64,000 bases of DNA, from positions 4,782-68,781 of the forward strand of contig JBJXFP010000154.1 of NCBI GenBank assembly GCA_046155615.1, in the 5' to 3' direction. Source of the stretch: JANNVZ01 sp046155615 (GTDB lineage Bacteria > Bacteroidota > Bacteroidia > Flavobacteriales_D > Sanyastnellaceae). This document shows positions 48,985 through 58,741 of the stretch, piece after piece. Both the position numbers and the translations under genes were made by a program. The notes below the pieces were generated by a model that was not told the origin of the DNA, made no database searches, and worked only from the letters and a program-made list of their open reading frames with translations. Positions within the stretch are counted from its first letter, which is position 1. Each line of letters starts with the position of its first letter.

Positions 48985-51594
48985 TCATCGAAGTATGCCG
49001 ATGTCCTCACCAAAGGTGCCGCGCCTTTGCAGTTTCAGATCTTTCAGTAATGGCGACTTGATGTTAAGTTGAATAGTCCAGCTTCTGCGATCACCAAAGG
49101 GGATGAAATTGGCAGAGAACTCCCAGCAGTGAAGGTCTATGTGTAAGCCAAGTGTGGTGGTGATGAAGTCGCGCGCACCGAAGTCTTTCCATTGCAAAGT
49201 TTTGTATCGTGCATTACTCATGTCATAGCCGCTTTGCGCACTTAATGCAAATATTTTCAGAAAAGTGACATCACCAGAAAAGCCTATTCTATTGGTTATT
49301 GCCAGTGTATCACGCTGTTGTATAGCATTAAATTTTCGGTCTATGCCAAGGTTGTAATTCACACGAAAAGCGAATGGCATTGAGAAATCAACGAGGCTGT
49401 TTCTATTTTCATTTACATATTCTTCTTCAGCCTCGCTTAGCTCGCTGTCTGCCCGGTCCAATGGTTTTTTGTTTTTGCTTTTTATGTCAAAATTTATAGC
49501 CAGTGCAGAGGTGGTCATGCGCATCAGTTTGCCCTCAGTATCCCACAAATATTGATTGACCACACGGCCTGTTGTATCCCTGTCATACAAGCTGAACGAG
49601 TTGCTGTAGTTCACCTGCACATTTTGAGCAATGGTGGTGAAGGCATTCATATTCACACTGCTCCATTGCAGGCTGTCTGCCATGAAGTTTCTGGAGAGTG
49701 TGGTATTCCAGCTATCTATCAGCTTCACCTTTTTGTAAGTCACCTTAGCTGTGGATTTGTCGCGCACCTTAGCTTCAAAGTTTTGCTGAATGCCGAGGTT
49801 TAGGTTCATCCCTTGCGCGCTTTGTGCTGGCTTGTAGGCAGACAAGTCGAATGGCGAATAGGTCAGCGCACTTCCGCTCTGGCTGAAATAGGTGGTGGTG
49901 TAGTTGCTGTATGGATTGTAGCTGATCCCGGCCCTTGGCTGCACCATGTGGCGTATCGCTTTCAGCTTGCGATTTCCGAAATTGAAAGTGCCATAAAGCC
50001 TGAAGTTGTAGTTGGCACTTGCACTCCAATTCATGCCGCTTTTAAAACCATACAGTGTGTCGCGTAGCAGCAGCTGCTCGGCTTCATCAAAGCTTTGTTG
50101 CAAATATTTGGCTGTGTGAAAACTCTCGCCACGCAGGTTGAAACTGAGCGTACCAAATTGCTTCGCCCTTACCGATGTGCTCAAGTTAGCCCCCGTTCTC
50201 AATCCATTGCGGCTGCGTTGCCAAAGGCTGTCGGCTTTGTCCCAGCGGTACAAACCTTCCTGTTCACTCACGCGGTTCTCTGCATTCATGCTGGCATCCA
50301 ATCCAAAATTGTCAAGAAAGGTTTTCCAACCCGGATCATTTTTTACAAAACGGCCCAGGGTTATGCGCGTCATGTTGGCAGTGAATTGCGGTAGTGTCAC
50401 CTCCACTAATTTGGTATTTGTATTTTGAGTGTGGCGTGCCACCATGCCAATATTGAAAGGCTTGTCAGGCCAGCGTTTGCTCCAGTTCATGGTAGAGCTG
50501 AATGTGTTGGTCAGGAAGTCTTGCTGGCTCACATTGATGTTTTGCCGGAAGTTGTCCATCGAACCAAAGTTGACACTCGAATTGAACGATGTGTTTGGTC
50601 TGGCGCGCGGGTCTTGGGTATGCGACCACTGTATGTTGAATGTGCGCGCTTCCTGAAATCCGGGTAATTCGCGCAATCCTGTCTTGTTGCTTTGGTAGGA
50701 GAGTGCAAGGTTGCCACTGTACCTGTAGTTGTTTTTGTAGCTGTAAGCATTGCGCACCGCCCAACTGCCGCGTGTGTATATGTCGAAGGTTATTTTGCCA
50801 TCAAGCCCTGGGCTAAATGGAACGTAGTAGCCAAGGTTTTGCAAAAAGTATCCTTTGGATTGTGCATTGCCGTAGCCGGGCAGCAGTATGCCGTGAGTGC
50901 TTTCTCTTTTGTTTGGAAAAAAACCAAAGGGCAGCGCGAACAACGGCACCTTACGGAATTTGAGTACCACAGGGCCACTCACCACTTTTTCATTGGGTAT
51001 AACCATGGCCCTTTTAAGCCTGAAATGAAAATGTGGATTTTCATGATCACAAGTAGTAAGCTGTCCGTTGCCGATACTTATCCAATTGTTTGCAGCCTTC
51101 TTGCTTACCTCGCTCAGCAGGTATAGCTGATCCTCTTTGGTGCGCACTCCATAGCTGATGCCTCTTTTTGTCTTGAAATTGTAGGCGAGTGAGTCTTCGT
51201 CAAATTGTTTGTCGCCATCTTTGAATGTGGCCTTGCCTACAACGTGGCCGGTGCTATCACGCAGACCGCTTGCCTTTGCAGTAAAATCATTGAATGAAAA
51301 CTCGATGAAAGCAGCGTGAACCTCCATACTGCCATAGGTAACCCATGCATCGCCATAGAGCAATATTCTTTCGTTGAGTACGTCTACCACAGTACTATCC
51401 TTGCCGTAGTAGTCTATCACATAATCCAAGCCGAGGTCGTCCTGCACAATAGAGGCGGTAGTATCTGCGTTAGTCAGCAAAGTATCAGCCGTTGACTGAG
51501 CATAATTGCCCGCAGCCATTATCAACACCAATGCGGTGAAAATTGCGGGCTTCAGGCGAGTACTCACTACTGCGGGAAAATAGTTTTGTGACAA
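48985..51594 (-). CDS. lptD: Putative LPS-assembly protein LptD
   Basis: An 869-residue outer-membrane protein with a signal region (about residues 15-33, FTALVLIMAAGNYAQ). It has the OstA/LptA-like N-domain (DVLNERILLYGDAWVTYGSMEVHAAFIEFSFND, about 70-170) and a large C-terminal barrel (about 200-869), with the Bacteroidota LptD features FALPFGFFPNKRESTHGILLPGYG and NPHFHFRLKRAMVIP. With LptE it would insert lipopolysaccharide in the outer leaflet. It is divergent from the amidase gene; TAGCTTTG on the minus strand at 51611-51618 is a possible -7 box. Confidence 0.9.
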   Translation of the reverse strand: MSQNYFPAVVSTRLKPAIFTALVLIMAAGNYAQSTADTLLTNADTTASIVQDDLGLDYVIDYYGKDSTVVDVLNERILLYGDAWVTYGSMEVHAAFIEFSFNDFTAKASGLRDSTGHVVGKATFKDGDKQFDEDSLAYNFKTKRGISYGVRTKEDQLYLLSEVSKKAANNWISIGNGQLTTCDHENPHFHFRLKRAMVIPNEKVVSGPVVLKFRKVPLFALPFGFFPNKRESTHGILLPGYGNAQSKGYFLQNLGYYVPFSPGLDGKITFDIYTRGSWAVRNAYSYKNNYRYSGNLALSYQSNKTGLRELPGFQEARTFNIQWSHTQDPRARPNTSFNSSVNFGSMDNFRQNINVSQQDFLTNTFSSTMNWSKRWPDKPFNIGMVARHTQNTNTKLVEVTLPQFTANMTRITLGRFVKNDPGWKTFLDNFGLDASMNAENRVSEQEGLYRWDKADSLWQRSRNGLRTGANLSTSVRAKQFGTLSFNLRGESFHTAKYLQQSFDEAEQLLLRDTLYGFKSGMNWSASANYNFRLYGTFNFGNRKLKAIRHMVQPRAGISYNPYSNYTTTYFSQSGSALTYSPFDLSAYKPAQSAQGMNLNLGIQQNFEAKVRDKSTAKVTYKKVKLIDSWNTTLSRNFMADSLQWSSVNMNAFTTIAQNVQVNYSNSFSLYDRDTTGRVVNQYLWDTEGKLMRMTTSALAINFDIKSKNKKPLDRADSELSEAEEEYVNENRNSLVDFSMPFAFRVNYNLGIDRKFNAIQQRDTLAITNRIGFSGDVTFLKIFALSAQSGYDMSNARYKTLQWKDFGARDFITTTLGLHIDLHCWEFSANFIPFGDRRSWTIQLNIKSPLLKDLKLQRRGTFGEDIGILR

Positions 51595-51677
51595 GAGAAA
51601 TTATGGGCTTCAAAGCTATGCAAGAGCACAAACACAACAGGACACAGGTACCCCTGCATATCAGGCGCGGTAAACGC

Positions 51678-52880
51678 ATGTCTGTCGTTTTTCTTGTGCT
51701 TGCCTTCATTTCGCTTGCGGCAGCCATGCCTGTCAGCACTGAGCAGAAAATGGTGGTGGTGCTGGATGCGGGCCATGGAGGCAGTGACCCGGGCAACCTC
51801 GGCACCGGCCGTTATGATGCTACCGAGAAGGATGTTGCATTAGATGTAACCTTGAAAGTAGGCGAATACATCACGCAGAATTATCCTGATGTTACAGTGA
51901 TATATACGCGCAAAGGCGACACATTTCCTTCGTTGGCCAAACGTGTGGAAACAGCCAACACCGCCAATGCCGACCTCTTCATATCCATTCACTGCAATGC
52001 TGCCGAGAACAGAAGCGCCAGTGGAGTTGAAACATTTGTGATGGGTCTTCACAAATCAGAAGAGAGTCTTTCCAATGCCATGAAGGAGAACAACTCCATC
52101 TTTTTGGAAAAAGACCATGAAAAAAATTATGATGGGTTTGATCCAAAAAGTCCCGACACGTATATCATTCTGAGCATGCGCGAAAACTTGTTCTTGGATA
52201 AAAGCATCACCTTGGCCAAGAGCGTACAGGATCAATTTCGCACGCGTGTGGGTCGCAAGGATCGTGGTGTGAAGCAAGCAGGTTTCTATGTCATTTCATT
52301 CACCAATATGCCCAGCATTCTGGTGGAACTGGGTTTCCTCAGCAACAGTGAGGAAGAGGACTTTCTGAACAGCGATGACGGCAAGACATATCTTGCAAGT
52401 GCCATATACAGAGCATTCAAGGAATTTAAGGATGGCGGTACAACCAAACCAGAGGAAGCAGGAATGACGGCAAAAACGGAAGAAAAAAAACCGGAGACAG
52501 AAGAGAAGCCGGTGGTGACAGAAATAAAACAAAACACCAAAGTGGATACCAGCAATCCTGCTGCACTTATCAAAAGCTCAACATCGCAAGGCATTGTTTG
52601 GCAAGAGATAAACAAGGGTGTGAAATATCAGGTACAGATACATACCTCGCCAAAAAAAGTGGAGGCAAATGCCGCTGAACTAAAAAATTTGGAGCGCACA
52701 ACTGAGTACAAGCAGAACGGAGTGTATAAATATCTGGCGGGTTGCACCGCTACCTACAAAGAAGCCAAGGAGAATTTGGAAAAATTGAAGGCCATGGGTT
52801 TCAAGGACGCATTTGTAGTTGCATTTGAGAATGACCAGCGTATTGACCTCAGCAAAGCCATTGCACAAACCCCCAAGTAA
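51678..52880 (+). CDS. N-acetylmuramoyl-L-alanine amidase with SPOR-like C-terminus
   Basis: A 400-residue exported zinc amidase (signal peptide MSVVFLVLAFISLAAAM) that cleaves the peptide from MurNAc in peptidoglycan. The Amidase_3 domain spans about residues 25-240: DAGHGGSDPGNLG (His33), FISIHCNAAENRSASG and the late VELGFLSNSEEEDF with the catalytic Glu. A charged Lys/Glu/Thr linker follows and then a SPOR-like region (KGVKYQVQIHTSPKKVEAN, AFVVAFENDQRI) likely to bind denuded glycan at the septum. ATGs at 51603 and 51618 are possible longer starts. It is 3 nt from the MCE gene. Confidence 0.9.
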   Translation: MSVVFLVLAFISLAAAMPVSTEQKMVVVLDAGHGGSDPGNLGTGRYDATEKDVALDVTLKVGEYITQNYPDVTVIYTRKGDTFPSLAKRVETANTANADLFISIHCNAAENRSASGVETFVMGLHKSEESLSNAMKENNSIFLEKDHEKNYDGFDPKSPDTYIILSMRENLFLDKSITLAKSVQDQFRTRVGRKDRGVKQAGFYVISFTNMPSILVELGFLSNSEEEDFLNSDDGKTYLASAIYRAFKEFKDGGTTKPEEAGMTAKTEEKKPETEEKPVVTEIKQNTKVDTSNPAALIKSSTSQGIVWQEINKGVKYQVQIHTSPKKVEANAAELKNLERTTEYKQNGVYKYLAGCTATYKEAKENLEKLKAMGFKDAFVVAFENDQRIDLSKAIAQTPK

Positions 52881-52883
52881 AGT

Positions 52884-53936
52884 ATGAAAGTAAGCCGTGA
52901 GTTTTTGATAGGAGTGTTGGTCGTAATAGCTATTGCCCTGCTATATCTGGGGGTGAACTATCTGAAAGGTGTCAACCTCTTTTTGAAGCAACAGAAATAC
53001 TATGCGGTGTATGAAAATGCTGCGGGCCTTACAGCCAGTAATCCGGTTATACTCAATGGTTTTAAGATAGGCATAGTGAGTGACGTGCACATGAATGACA
53101 ACGGTGACGGCACCATAGTGGCCGAAGTAATTCTGAACGACAGTAAGCTCTTTGTGCCCGATGATACCAAACTTGAAATAAAAGATGCCGATCTATTTGG
53201 AGGCAAGGCCATAGAAATAATTCTTGGCAAAAGCCCAAATAAAGCAGAGAACAAAGACACGCTGATGTCGTCCATATCACTTGGCCTTACTGAAACCATC
53301 AAGCAGGAGATAGAACCACTGAAGCAAAAAACCTCACAGCTCTTCAGCGGAGTGGACAGCGTGATAAGCAACCTGAACAATGTGCTTGGAGGTAGCAACA
53401 CCGAAGGACTTGACGACATATTCAACAGCCTGAAGAATACAATGACCAATCTGGAGAGCACCTCCGGGAAGCTGAATACATTGTTGGATAACAACACAGG
53501 CAAACTTGACGAAATATTCAGCAACGTGGAGTCCATTTCGGCCAACCTGAAAGCCAACAATGAAACCATAACAGAAGCCATAAAGAATGTAGCCGTGATG
53601 AGCGACTCGCTGGCCAAACTCAATTTGGCAGGTACATTGAGCAAGGTGGACAAGGCCATGACAGACTTCAGCGTGATAACCGAAAAAATAAACAACGGAC
53701 AAGGAACAATTGGTCAGCTCATAAACAACGACAGTTTGCACACTGAGTTGGTAAATGCCTCGCACAGTTTAGACTTGTTGCTTAACGACATGCGTGTGCA
53801 TCCGATGCGTTATCTCAGTTTCTCTATTTTCAACCGCAAGGGTGGCAATGAGGAGTTTTCCAAAAAGCAACTGGAAAAAATGCGCGATGAGATAGATGAA
53901 GCCATAAAAAAGAAAGAAGCAGACGGACAGAAGTAA
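52884..53936 (+). CDS. MCE/MlaD-family phospholipid-transport protein
   Basis: A 350-residue protein with an N-terminal membrane helix (FLIGVLVVIAIALLYLGVNYL), one MCE domain (about residues 38-120, YYAVYENAAGLTASNPVILNGFKIGIVSDV, LEIKDADLFGGKAIEIILG) and a long helical C-terminal part rich in Asn, Ser and Lys (SGVDSVISNLNNVLGG, GTIGQLINNDSLHTELVNA) that would form a needle-like coiled coil. MlaD-type rings move phospholipids between the membranes. It follows the amidase gene immediately; the mla ATPase and permease genes are not in this window. Confidence 0.93.
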   Translation: MKVSREFLIGVLVVIAIALLYLGVNYLKGVNLFLKQQKYYAVYENAAGLTASNPVILNGFKIGIVSDVHMNDNGDGTIVAEVILNDSKLFVPDDTKLEIKDADLFGGKAIEIILGKSPNKAENKDTLMSSISLGLTETIKQEIEPLKQKTSQLFSGVDSVISNLNNVLGGSNTEGLDDIFNSLKNTMTNLESTSGKLNTLLDNNTGKLDEIFSNVESISANLKANNETITEAIKNVAVMSDSLAKLNLAGTLSKVDKAMTDFSVITEKINNGQGTIGQLINNDSLHTELVNASHSLDLLLNDMRVHPMRYLSFSIFNRKGGNEEFSKKQLEKMRDEIDEAIKKKEADGQK

Positions 53937-54009
53937 TGCAAGGTCTGTATCCAAGAATGACTCAAAAAAAGCTTGGATGCCAAGTTGTTTCCTTCCCCAT
54001 TTTGCAGCC

Positions 54010-54666
54010 ATGAAGTTTATTGCACTTGCTTGGTTATGCCTGTTTGTAAGCTCTGAAGCCGCTTCTCAAAACTTTACTTTTTCACCTGCTGATAGCTACT
54101 CAGCTACGCTGCAGATGCAAGTCTATGGCGACCATCAGATTGATATTGCACACGATGCACCGGACACGGCATACATATCGTGGCGGGTGATGGAACAGGA
54201 ATATCCCGCAGGCTGGGATGTACAACTGTGTGATTGGCAGCACTGCTATACCTATGTTCCAGACAATGGCGATATGCTTGGTGTACCAACTGGCAGCAAT
54301 GGTTATGTGCGACTCCTTGTAAATCCATTCGACATTCCGGGCAGTGGCCACTTCATGCTGTGGATATTCCCAACGGACAGCATGGAGCAATTCATGGAGA
54401 TTCATTTTTACTTCAATACCATAGTTACCGATATAGCGGAATCACTGCATCCCAAGCCGCAATGCCGATATGATGTTGGACAGCAAATGATTCAATTTAT
54501 GAATCAACCCAGGGGAATTGCAAGCATTTATTGCATCAGTGGAAGACGACTGAAGCAGTATGTGCTAAGTGGAGGCAACGAGTCATTTGAAGCTGCGGAT
54601 TTGTCATCCGGCATTTACCTCATCGTTTTCGAGAACAGACTTACCACAACGGTAATAGTTCCATAA
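54010..54666 (+). CDS. Secreted protein with T9SS-like C-terminus
   Basis: A 218-residue exported protein (signal peptide MKFIALAWLCLFVSSEAASQ). I do not recognise the mature domain; it reads as a beta-rich module (YSATLQMQVYGDHQIDIA, AYISWRVMEQEYPAGWDVQLCDWQHCYTY) with paired cysteines. The end (IASIYCISGRRLKQYVLSGG, AADLSSGIYLIVFENRLTTTVIVP) is like a shortened type A sorting domain that lacks a clear YPNP motif. It lies 62 nt upstream of the C25 peptidase gene on the same strand and may share its expression. ATG 54010 begins the signal peptide. Confidence 0.75.
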   Translation: MKFIALAWLCLFVSSEAASQNFTFSPADSYSATLQMQVYGDHQIDIAHDAPDTAYISWRVMEQEYPAGWDVQLCDWQHCYTYVPDNGDMLGVPTGSNGYVRLLVNPFDIPGSGHFMLWIFPTDSMEQFMEIHFYFNTIVTDIAESLHPKPQCRYDVGQQMIQFMNQPRGIASIYCISGRRLKQYVLSGGNESFEAADLSSGIYLIVFENRLTTTVIVP

Positions 54667-54728
54667 CCCGCAACAGTCAGCATTTTATTTCTTTTGAAAC
54701 CAACCATAATCATCCAAAACAACAACGA

Positions 54729-57700
54729 ATGAAAATTTTTTACAACCTGATGACGGCCTCATTGATGCTATGCAGCGCAGCAAGCCAGGCTCAAACCAAC
54801 ATTAGCTTAGTGGGGCAAGATGGAGGCACCATTCATCTGCAATGCACCACCGGTAGTTTTCATACTGCCAATGTGGGAGAAGGCGTAGTGATCACTATCG
54901 AGAATGGAACATCCATGCTGCGAAGCGGATTCCCCGATGTGCCAAAGCTCACTGAAGCCATCATAGTAGATGACCACCACCAGATGGAAGTGGAAATTGT
55001 TTCTGCTGACTACACTGAATATACAGATGTGCAAATGGTACCATCCAAAGGCAACTTGCTTCGCACTGTGGATCCTGCTACGTTGGCTTACAACTATGGC
55101 GAAGCATACAGTACCGATGCATTTTACCCCGGTCAACTTGCTTCGCTCGATGAGGCATACGTGCAAGGACAATTTCGCGCACAGAGTATTCACTTCTACC
55201 CGATACAATACAACGCACTTACAAAGGTGCTGCGTGTTTACAATCACATTGATGTGAAGGTGAATACAACAGAAAATCCTGGAATCAATACGCTGCCAGC
55301 CAGTGTGCCACAGCATACCAATGCCACCATGCATGATGTGTATGCCTCACGATTCATCAACTACACAGCCAATGCAGAACGCTACGAAGCCATCAGCGAA
55401 ATAGGTGATATGCTTGTGATCTATGATGAGGAGTACATTGAAGAATTGCAACCATGGATACAATGGAAAAAAGAAAAAGGAATACAGGTGCATCTGATGG
55501 ATGTAGCCACCATCAACACGGTAGCAGCCATCAATAATTATGTGGAAGACTTCTACAACGAGAATGGCCTTACGTACTTGATGCTTGTGGGTGATGAAGA
55601 CCAGGTGCCGAGCCTGCTGGTGAACAACAGCGGAGGTCAGGGCTATTGTGATCCTTGTTTTGGATACATCAGCGGAAACGACAGTTATGCTGAAGTTTTT
55701 GTTGGGCGTTTTCTAGTGCATACTGACAGTGAGTTGCCTGCTGTAATAAACAAAGTGCTTGAATACGAAATGGATCCGGACGTGTCCAAAGATTGGTTCA
55801 GCATAGCCATGGGTATCGGTAGCAATGAAGGCGAAGGATTTGGTGATGATGGCCAGGCCGACTGGCAACATCAGAACGGAATGAAAGAAGAATTGCTCGA
55901 CTACACCTACACCGAAGTGTATGAGCGATATGATGGCAACCACACCAGTGCATCGCCCACAGGTGGCAGCACAGCAGATGGCAGTGGTGATCCATCCAAC
56001 ACTACACTTACCGCAGTGATAGATGAGGGTTGTTCGCTGATAAACTACACTGGCCATGGCGCACACAACTTGATAGTGACAGGCAGCTACACCAATACAC
56101 AGATCAATCAATTGGATAATCATGGCTACTATCCATTTTTTATAATAGTGGGCTGCTGTGTTGGCGACTTCGATGATGATGACGCAAGTGGCGACACATT
56201 TGGCGAAGCCTGGCTAAAGTGTCCAAGTGCCAACTATGATGCACCAACTGGTGGCATCGGTGGTTCATTCAGTTCAGTCTATCAATCGTGGGCGCCACCT
56301 ATGGAAGGGCAAGATGAAATGAACAAAGTGATATGCGCCACCTCGCAGGCAGGTAACACGCGCCACACACTGGGTAGCATTCACTACCACGGCTGCCACG
56401 GCATGAATGACGAATATGATGATGAAGGCGATGAGATGACAGACACATGGATATTGATGGGCGACCCAACAGTGCAATTGCGCACCGCATTTCCTGATGC
56501 CATCATTGCCACGCATGTTTCTTCTGCTTTTCTCGGTGTGAACCAAATGACCGTGAATTGTGATACGGAAGAAGCCATGGTTGCTCTCACCTTCGATGGA
56601 GAAATAATCGCTACAGGAATAGTAGATGGCGGCATGGTGAATCTCACATTCGCTGCACAAACAGTACCCGGTGAAATTTTGGTCACCATTACTTCATTCA
56701 ACACTATACCATATCAAGGCACTGTGCAATTGGTGCCTGCCAACGGTCCTTATGTATTGAATGAAAGTGTGTTGGTGGATGATGCCTCAGGAAATAATAA
56801 CAGCGAAGTAGATTACAACGAATCCATTTTGCTTGACATCACTGCAGGCAACATCGGAATAGAAACTGCCTTTGGTGTAACAGGTGTGCTTACATGCGGA
56901 AACAGCGCAGTGGTTATTGCAGATGATGAGGAAGACTTTGGCAACATTGGAGCTGATGGCAACGTGTCTGTTGAAGATGCATTCGCATTCTACATCAACG
57001 GATTCATAGCAGACCAAACCGTTGTGCTTTTCACCATCACTTACACTGATGTGAATGGTAATACCTGGACAAGCACATTTACCGTTACTGTAAATGCACC
57101 AAACATTGTGTGTACAGACAGCGCTTTGATAACTGATGCCGATGGCAATAACAATGGAAGGCTTGACAGCGGTGAAACAGCCGACATCACATTTACTGTA
57201 ACCAACAGCGGCCATGCACCTACAGCTATTGTGCTCACAGCCGTGCTTGATGAAAATTCAACCTATGTCACTTGTCCACAACCTGTGATAGACCTTGGAG
57301 TGGTAGCAGCAGGTGAAACTGTGGAAGCCACCTTCACCGTGGTGGTGGCATCCGGAACACCTGCCAGCGAAGATGTGCTATTTCACTTCACTACCTCAAG
57401 CGACTTCTATGGCAGCGATTGTGAGATTGCCAAAACCATGAACCAAGTGGTAGAAGATTGGGAAAGCGGTACAACTACTACCTTCAATTGGACTTATGAA
57501 GACGATGCAGATTGGTTCAGCACCTCACTGCTCCCATACGAAGGTGACTATTGCATGCAGAGTGGCAACATAACTGAAGGCGAAACAACCACACTCAAAA
57601 TAACCATACAAGTAATAGAAGCAGGTCAGATTGGATTTTCATACCGGGTAAGCAGCGAAGCGAGTTACGACTTTTTACAATTCAGAATTGGCAACACCAC

Positions 57701-58139
57701 CATGGGCGAATGGAGTGGCGATGTTCCATGGTCTGAGGCAAGCTATACCATAGGCACTGGCACCAAAGTGCTACGCTGGAGATATGACAAAGACCCTTGG
57801 GTAAGTTCAGGCAGCGATGCAGCGTGGGTTGACAACATCATATTCCCACCTATGGCGCCAGTGAGTGTAGAGGAAATATTGCCTGGTGAAGTGGATATGG
57901 ACATCTATCCTAACCCTGCACAGGACGTGGCCACAATAGAATACTGGAACAACCATGCAGGCATGGTTGAAGTAAGTGTGACAGATATAACCGGTGCAGT
58001 GGTGATGAAGAATGGAGTGAATGCATCAAGTGGAGAGCAACGCATGACAATTGAAACCGGGCAATGGGCTGCAGGAGTTTATTTGGTTAATGTAAAAACC
58101 AACACTGGCAACAGCACATTGAAGTTGATAGTGGAGTAA
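54729..58139 (+). CDS. Gingipain-like C25 cysteine peptidase with T9SS type A sorting domain
   Basis: An 1136-residue surface or secreted protease (signal peptide MKIFYNLMTASLMLCSAASQAQ). It has an N-terminal C25 prodomain-like part (about residues 25-215), the catalytic domain (about 225-590) with DMLVIYDEEYIEELQPWIQWKKEKG, YLMLVGDEDQVPS, the catalytic His443 in NYTGHGAHN and Cys476/477 in VGCCVGDF, then Ig-like and CARDB-like domains (about 640-920), a MAM-like domain (about 925-1040) and a C-terminal sorting domain from MDIYPNPAQD. Both catalytic residues are present so it is probably active. Confidence 0.92.
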   Translation: MKIFYNLMTASLMLCSAASQAQTNISLVGQDGGTIHLQCTTGSFHTANVGEGVVITIENGTSMLRSGFPDVPKLTEAIIVDDHHQMEVEIVSADYTEYTDVQMVPSKGNLLRTVDPATLAYNYGEAYSTDAFYPGQLASLDEAYVQGQFRAQSIHFYPIQYNALTKVLRVYNHIDVKVNTTENPGINTLPASVPQHTNATMHDVYASRFINYTANAERYEAISEIGDMLVIYDEEYIEELQPWIQWKKEKGIQVHLMDVATINTVAAINNYVEDFYNENGLTYLMLVGDEDQVPSLLVNNSGGQGYCDPCFGYISGNDSYAEVFVGRFLVHTDSELPAVINKVLEYEMDPDVSKDWFSIAMGIGSNEGEGFGDDGQADWQHQNGMKEELLDYTYTEVYERYDGNHTSASPTGGSTADGSGDPSNTTLTAVIDEGCSLINYTGHGAHNLIVTGSYTNTQINQLDNHGYYPFFIIVGCCVGDFDDDDASGDTFGEAWLKCPSANYDAPTGGIGGSFSSVYQSWAPPMEGQDEMNKVICATSQAGNTRHTLGSIHYHGCHGMNDEYDDEGDEMTDTWILMGDPTVQLRTAFPDAIIATHVSSAFLGVNQMTVNCDTEEAMVALTFDGEIIATGIVDGGMVNLTFAAQTVPGEILVTITSFNTIPYQGTVQLVPANGPYVLNESVLVDDASGNNNSEVDYNESILLDITAGNIGIETAFGVTGVLTCGNSAVVIADDEEDFGNIGADGNVSVEDAFAFYINGFIADQTVVLFTITYTDVNGNTWTSTFTVTVNAPNIVCTDSALITDADGNNNGRLDSGETADITFTVTNSGHAPTAIVLTAVLDENSTYVTCPQPVIDLGVVAAGETVEATFTVVVASGTPASEDVLFHFTTSSDFYGSDCEIAKTMNQVVEDWESGTTTTFNWTYEDDADWFSTSLLPYEGDYCMQSGNITEGETTTLKITIQVIEAGQIGFSYRVSSEASYDFLQFRIGNTTMGEWSGDVPWSEASYTIGTGTKVLRWRYDKDPWVSSGSDAAWVDNIIFPPMAPVSVEEILPGEVDMDIYPNPAQDVATIEYWNNHAGMVEVSVTDITGAVVMKNGVNASSGEQRMTIETGQWAAGVYLVNVKTNTGNSTLKLIVE

Positions 58140-58156
58140 GCCAATTCGAATTGAAT

Positions 58157-58191
58157 AGAAAAGGGGAGTGAATTATTTGCTCCCCTTTTTT
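58157..58191. terminator. Bidirectional terminator between convergent genes
   Basis: AAAAGGGGAG (58159-58168) pairs with CTCCCCTTTT (58180-58189), loop of 11 nt, T-run after. It ends the peptidase gene and by its A-run also the convergent LEA14-like gene. Confidence 0.8.
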
Positions 58192-58212
58192 TATGTCCGA
58201 ATTGTGCCAATG

Positions 58213-58698
58213 CTAAAAACCAAGATCTTCTTTGGTGAGAGTCTCCTTGAATGCAACAGGAAAACTCTTGGACACACCTAACGCTTTTCCTTTCACATAG
58301 CCTGTGCCTTCGAGCACGTATTCCGATTTGAAAAGCAATATGATGGCATTACCCATAATGGCCTTCAGTTGCTCTGGGTCTGCTTTTATGGTAAACGTTT
58401 GAGTGGATGTGGTCTTCTTTGGTATCACTACATCATCCAGCAGTTCGGCACTGCCAAGTGGTTTGCCTTCGAACATGAAATCTATGTGGCAGTCTTTCAA
58501 AGTCACCTTGTACCAATTCGGATTAGTAATGGAGATTTGTACATCGCCTGTCACAGCATCCATGCTGAATTCGCTGATGTTCACATCAAGCACTTCTTTC
58601 ACCTCCACATCTTTGTAGATGGTGCATGATGAAATGAAAAAAAGAAAAACGACCAACACCATGAGCGATGATCGTTTGATGTTGGATTGAAAATTCAT
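58213..58698 (-). CDS. LEA type 2 (LEA14-like) lipoprotein
   Basis: A 161-residue lipoprotein (MVLVVFLFFISSCTIYKD, lipobox ISSC). The mature part has the LEA_2/WHy pattern, a beta-sandwich with ITNPNWYKVTLKDCHIDFMFEGKPLGSAEL and VVIPKKTTSTQTFTIKADP. In plants and bacteria the fold is tied to desiccation or membrane protection, but in Bacteroidota its role is not settled. It is 43 nt downstream of the M20 dipeptidase gene. Confidence 0.85.
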   Translation of the reverse strand: MNFQSNIKRSSLMVLVVFLFFISSCTIYKDVEVKEVLDVNISEFSMDAVTGDVQISITNPNWYKVTLKDCHIDFMFEGKPLGSAELLDDVVIPKKTTSTQTFTIKADPEQLKAIMGNAIILLFKSEYVLEGTGYVKGKALGVSKSFPVAFKETLTKEDLGF

Positions 58699-58741
58699 AA
58701 TGAAATATTTCTTTCAGGTGAAAGAAAAATCAGGCCAGATT

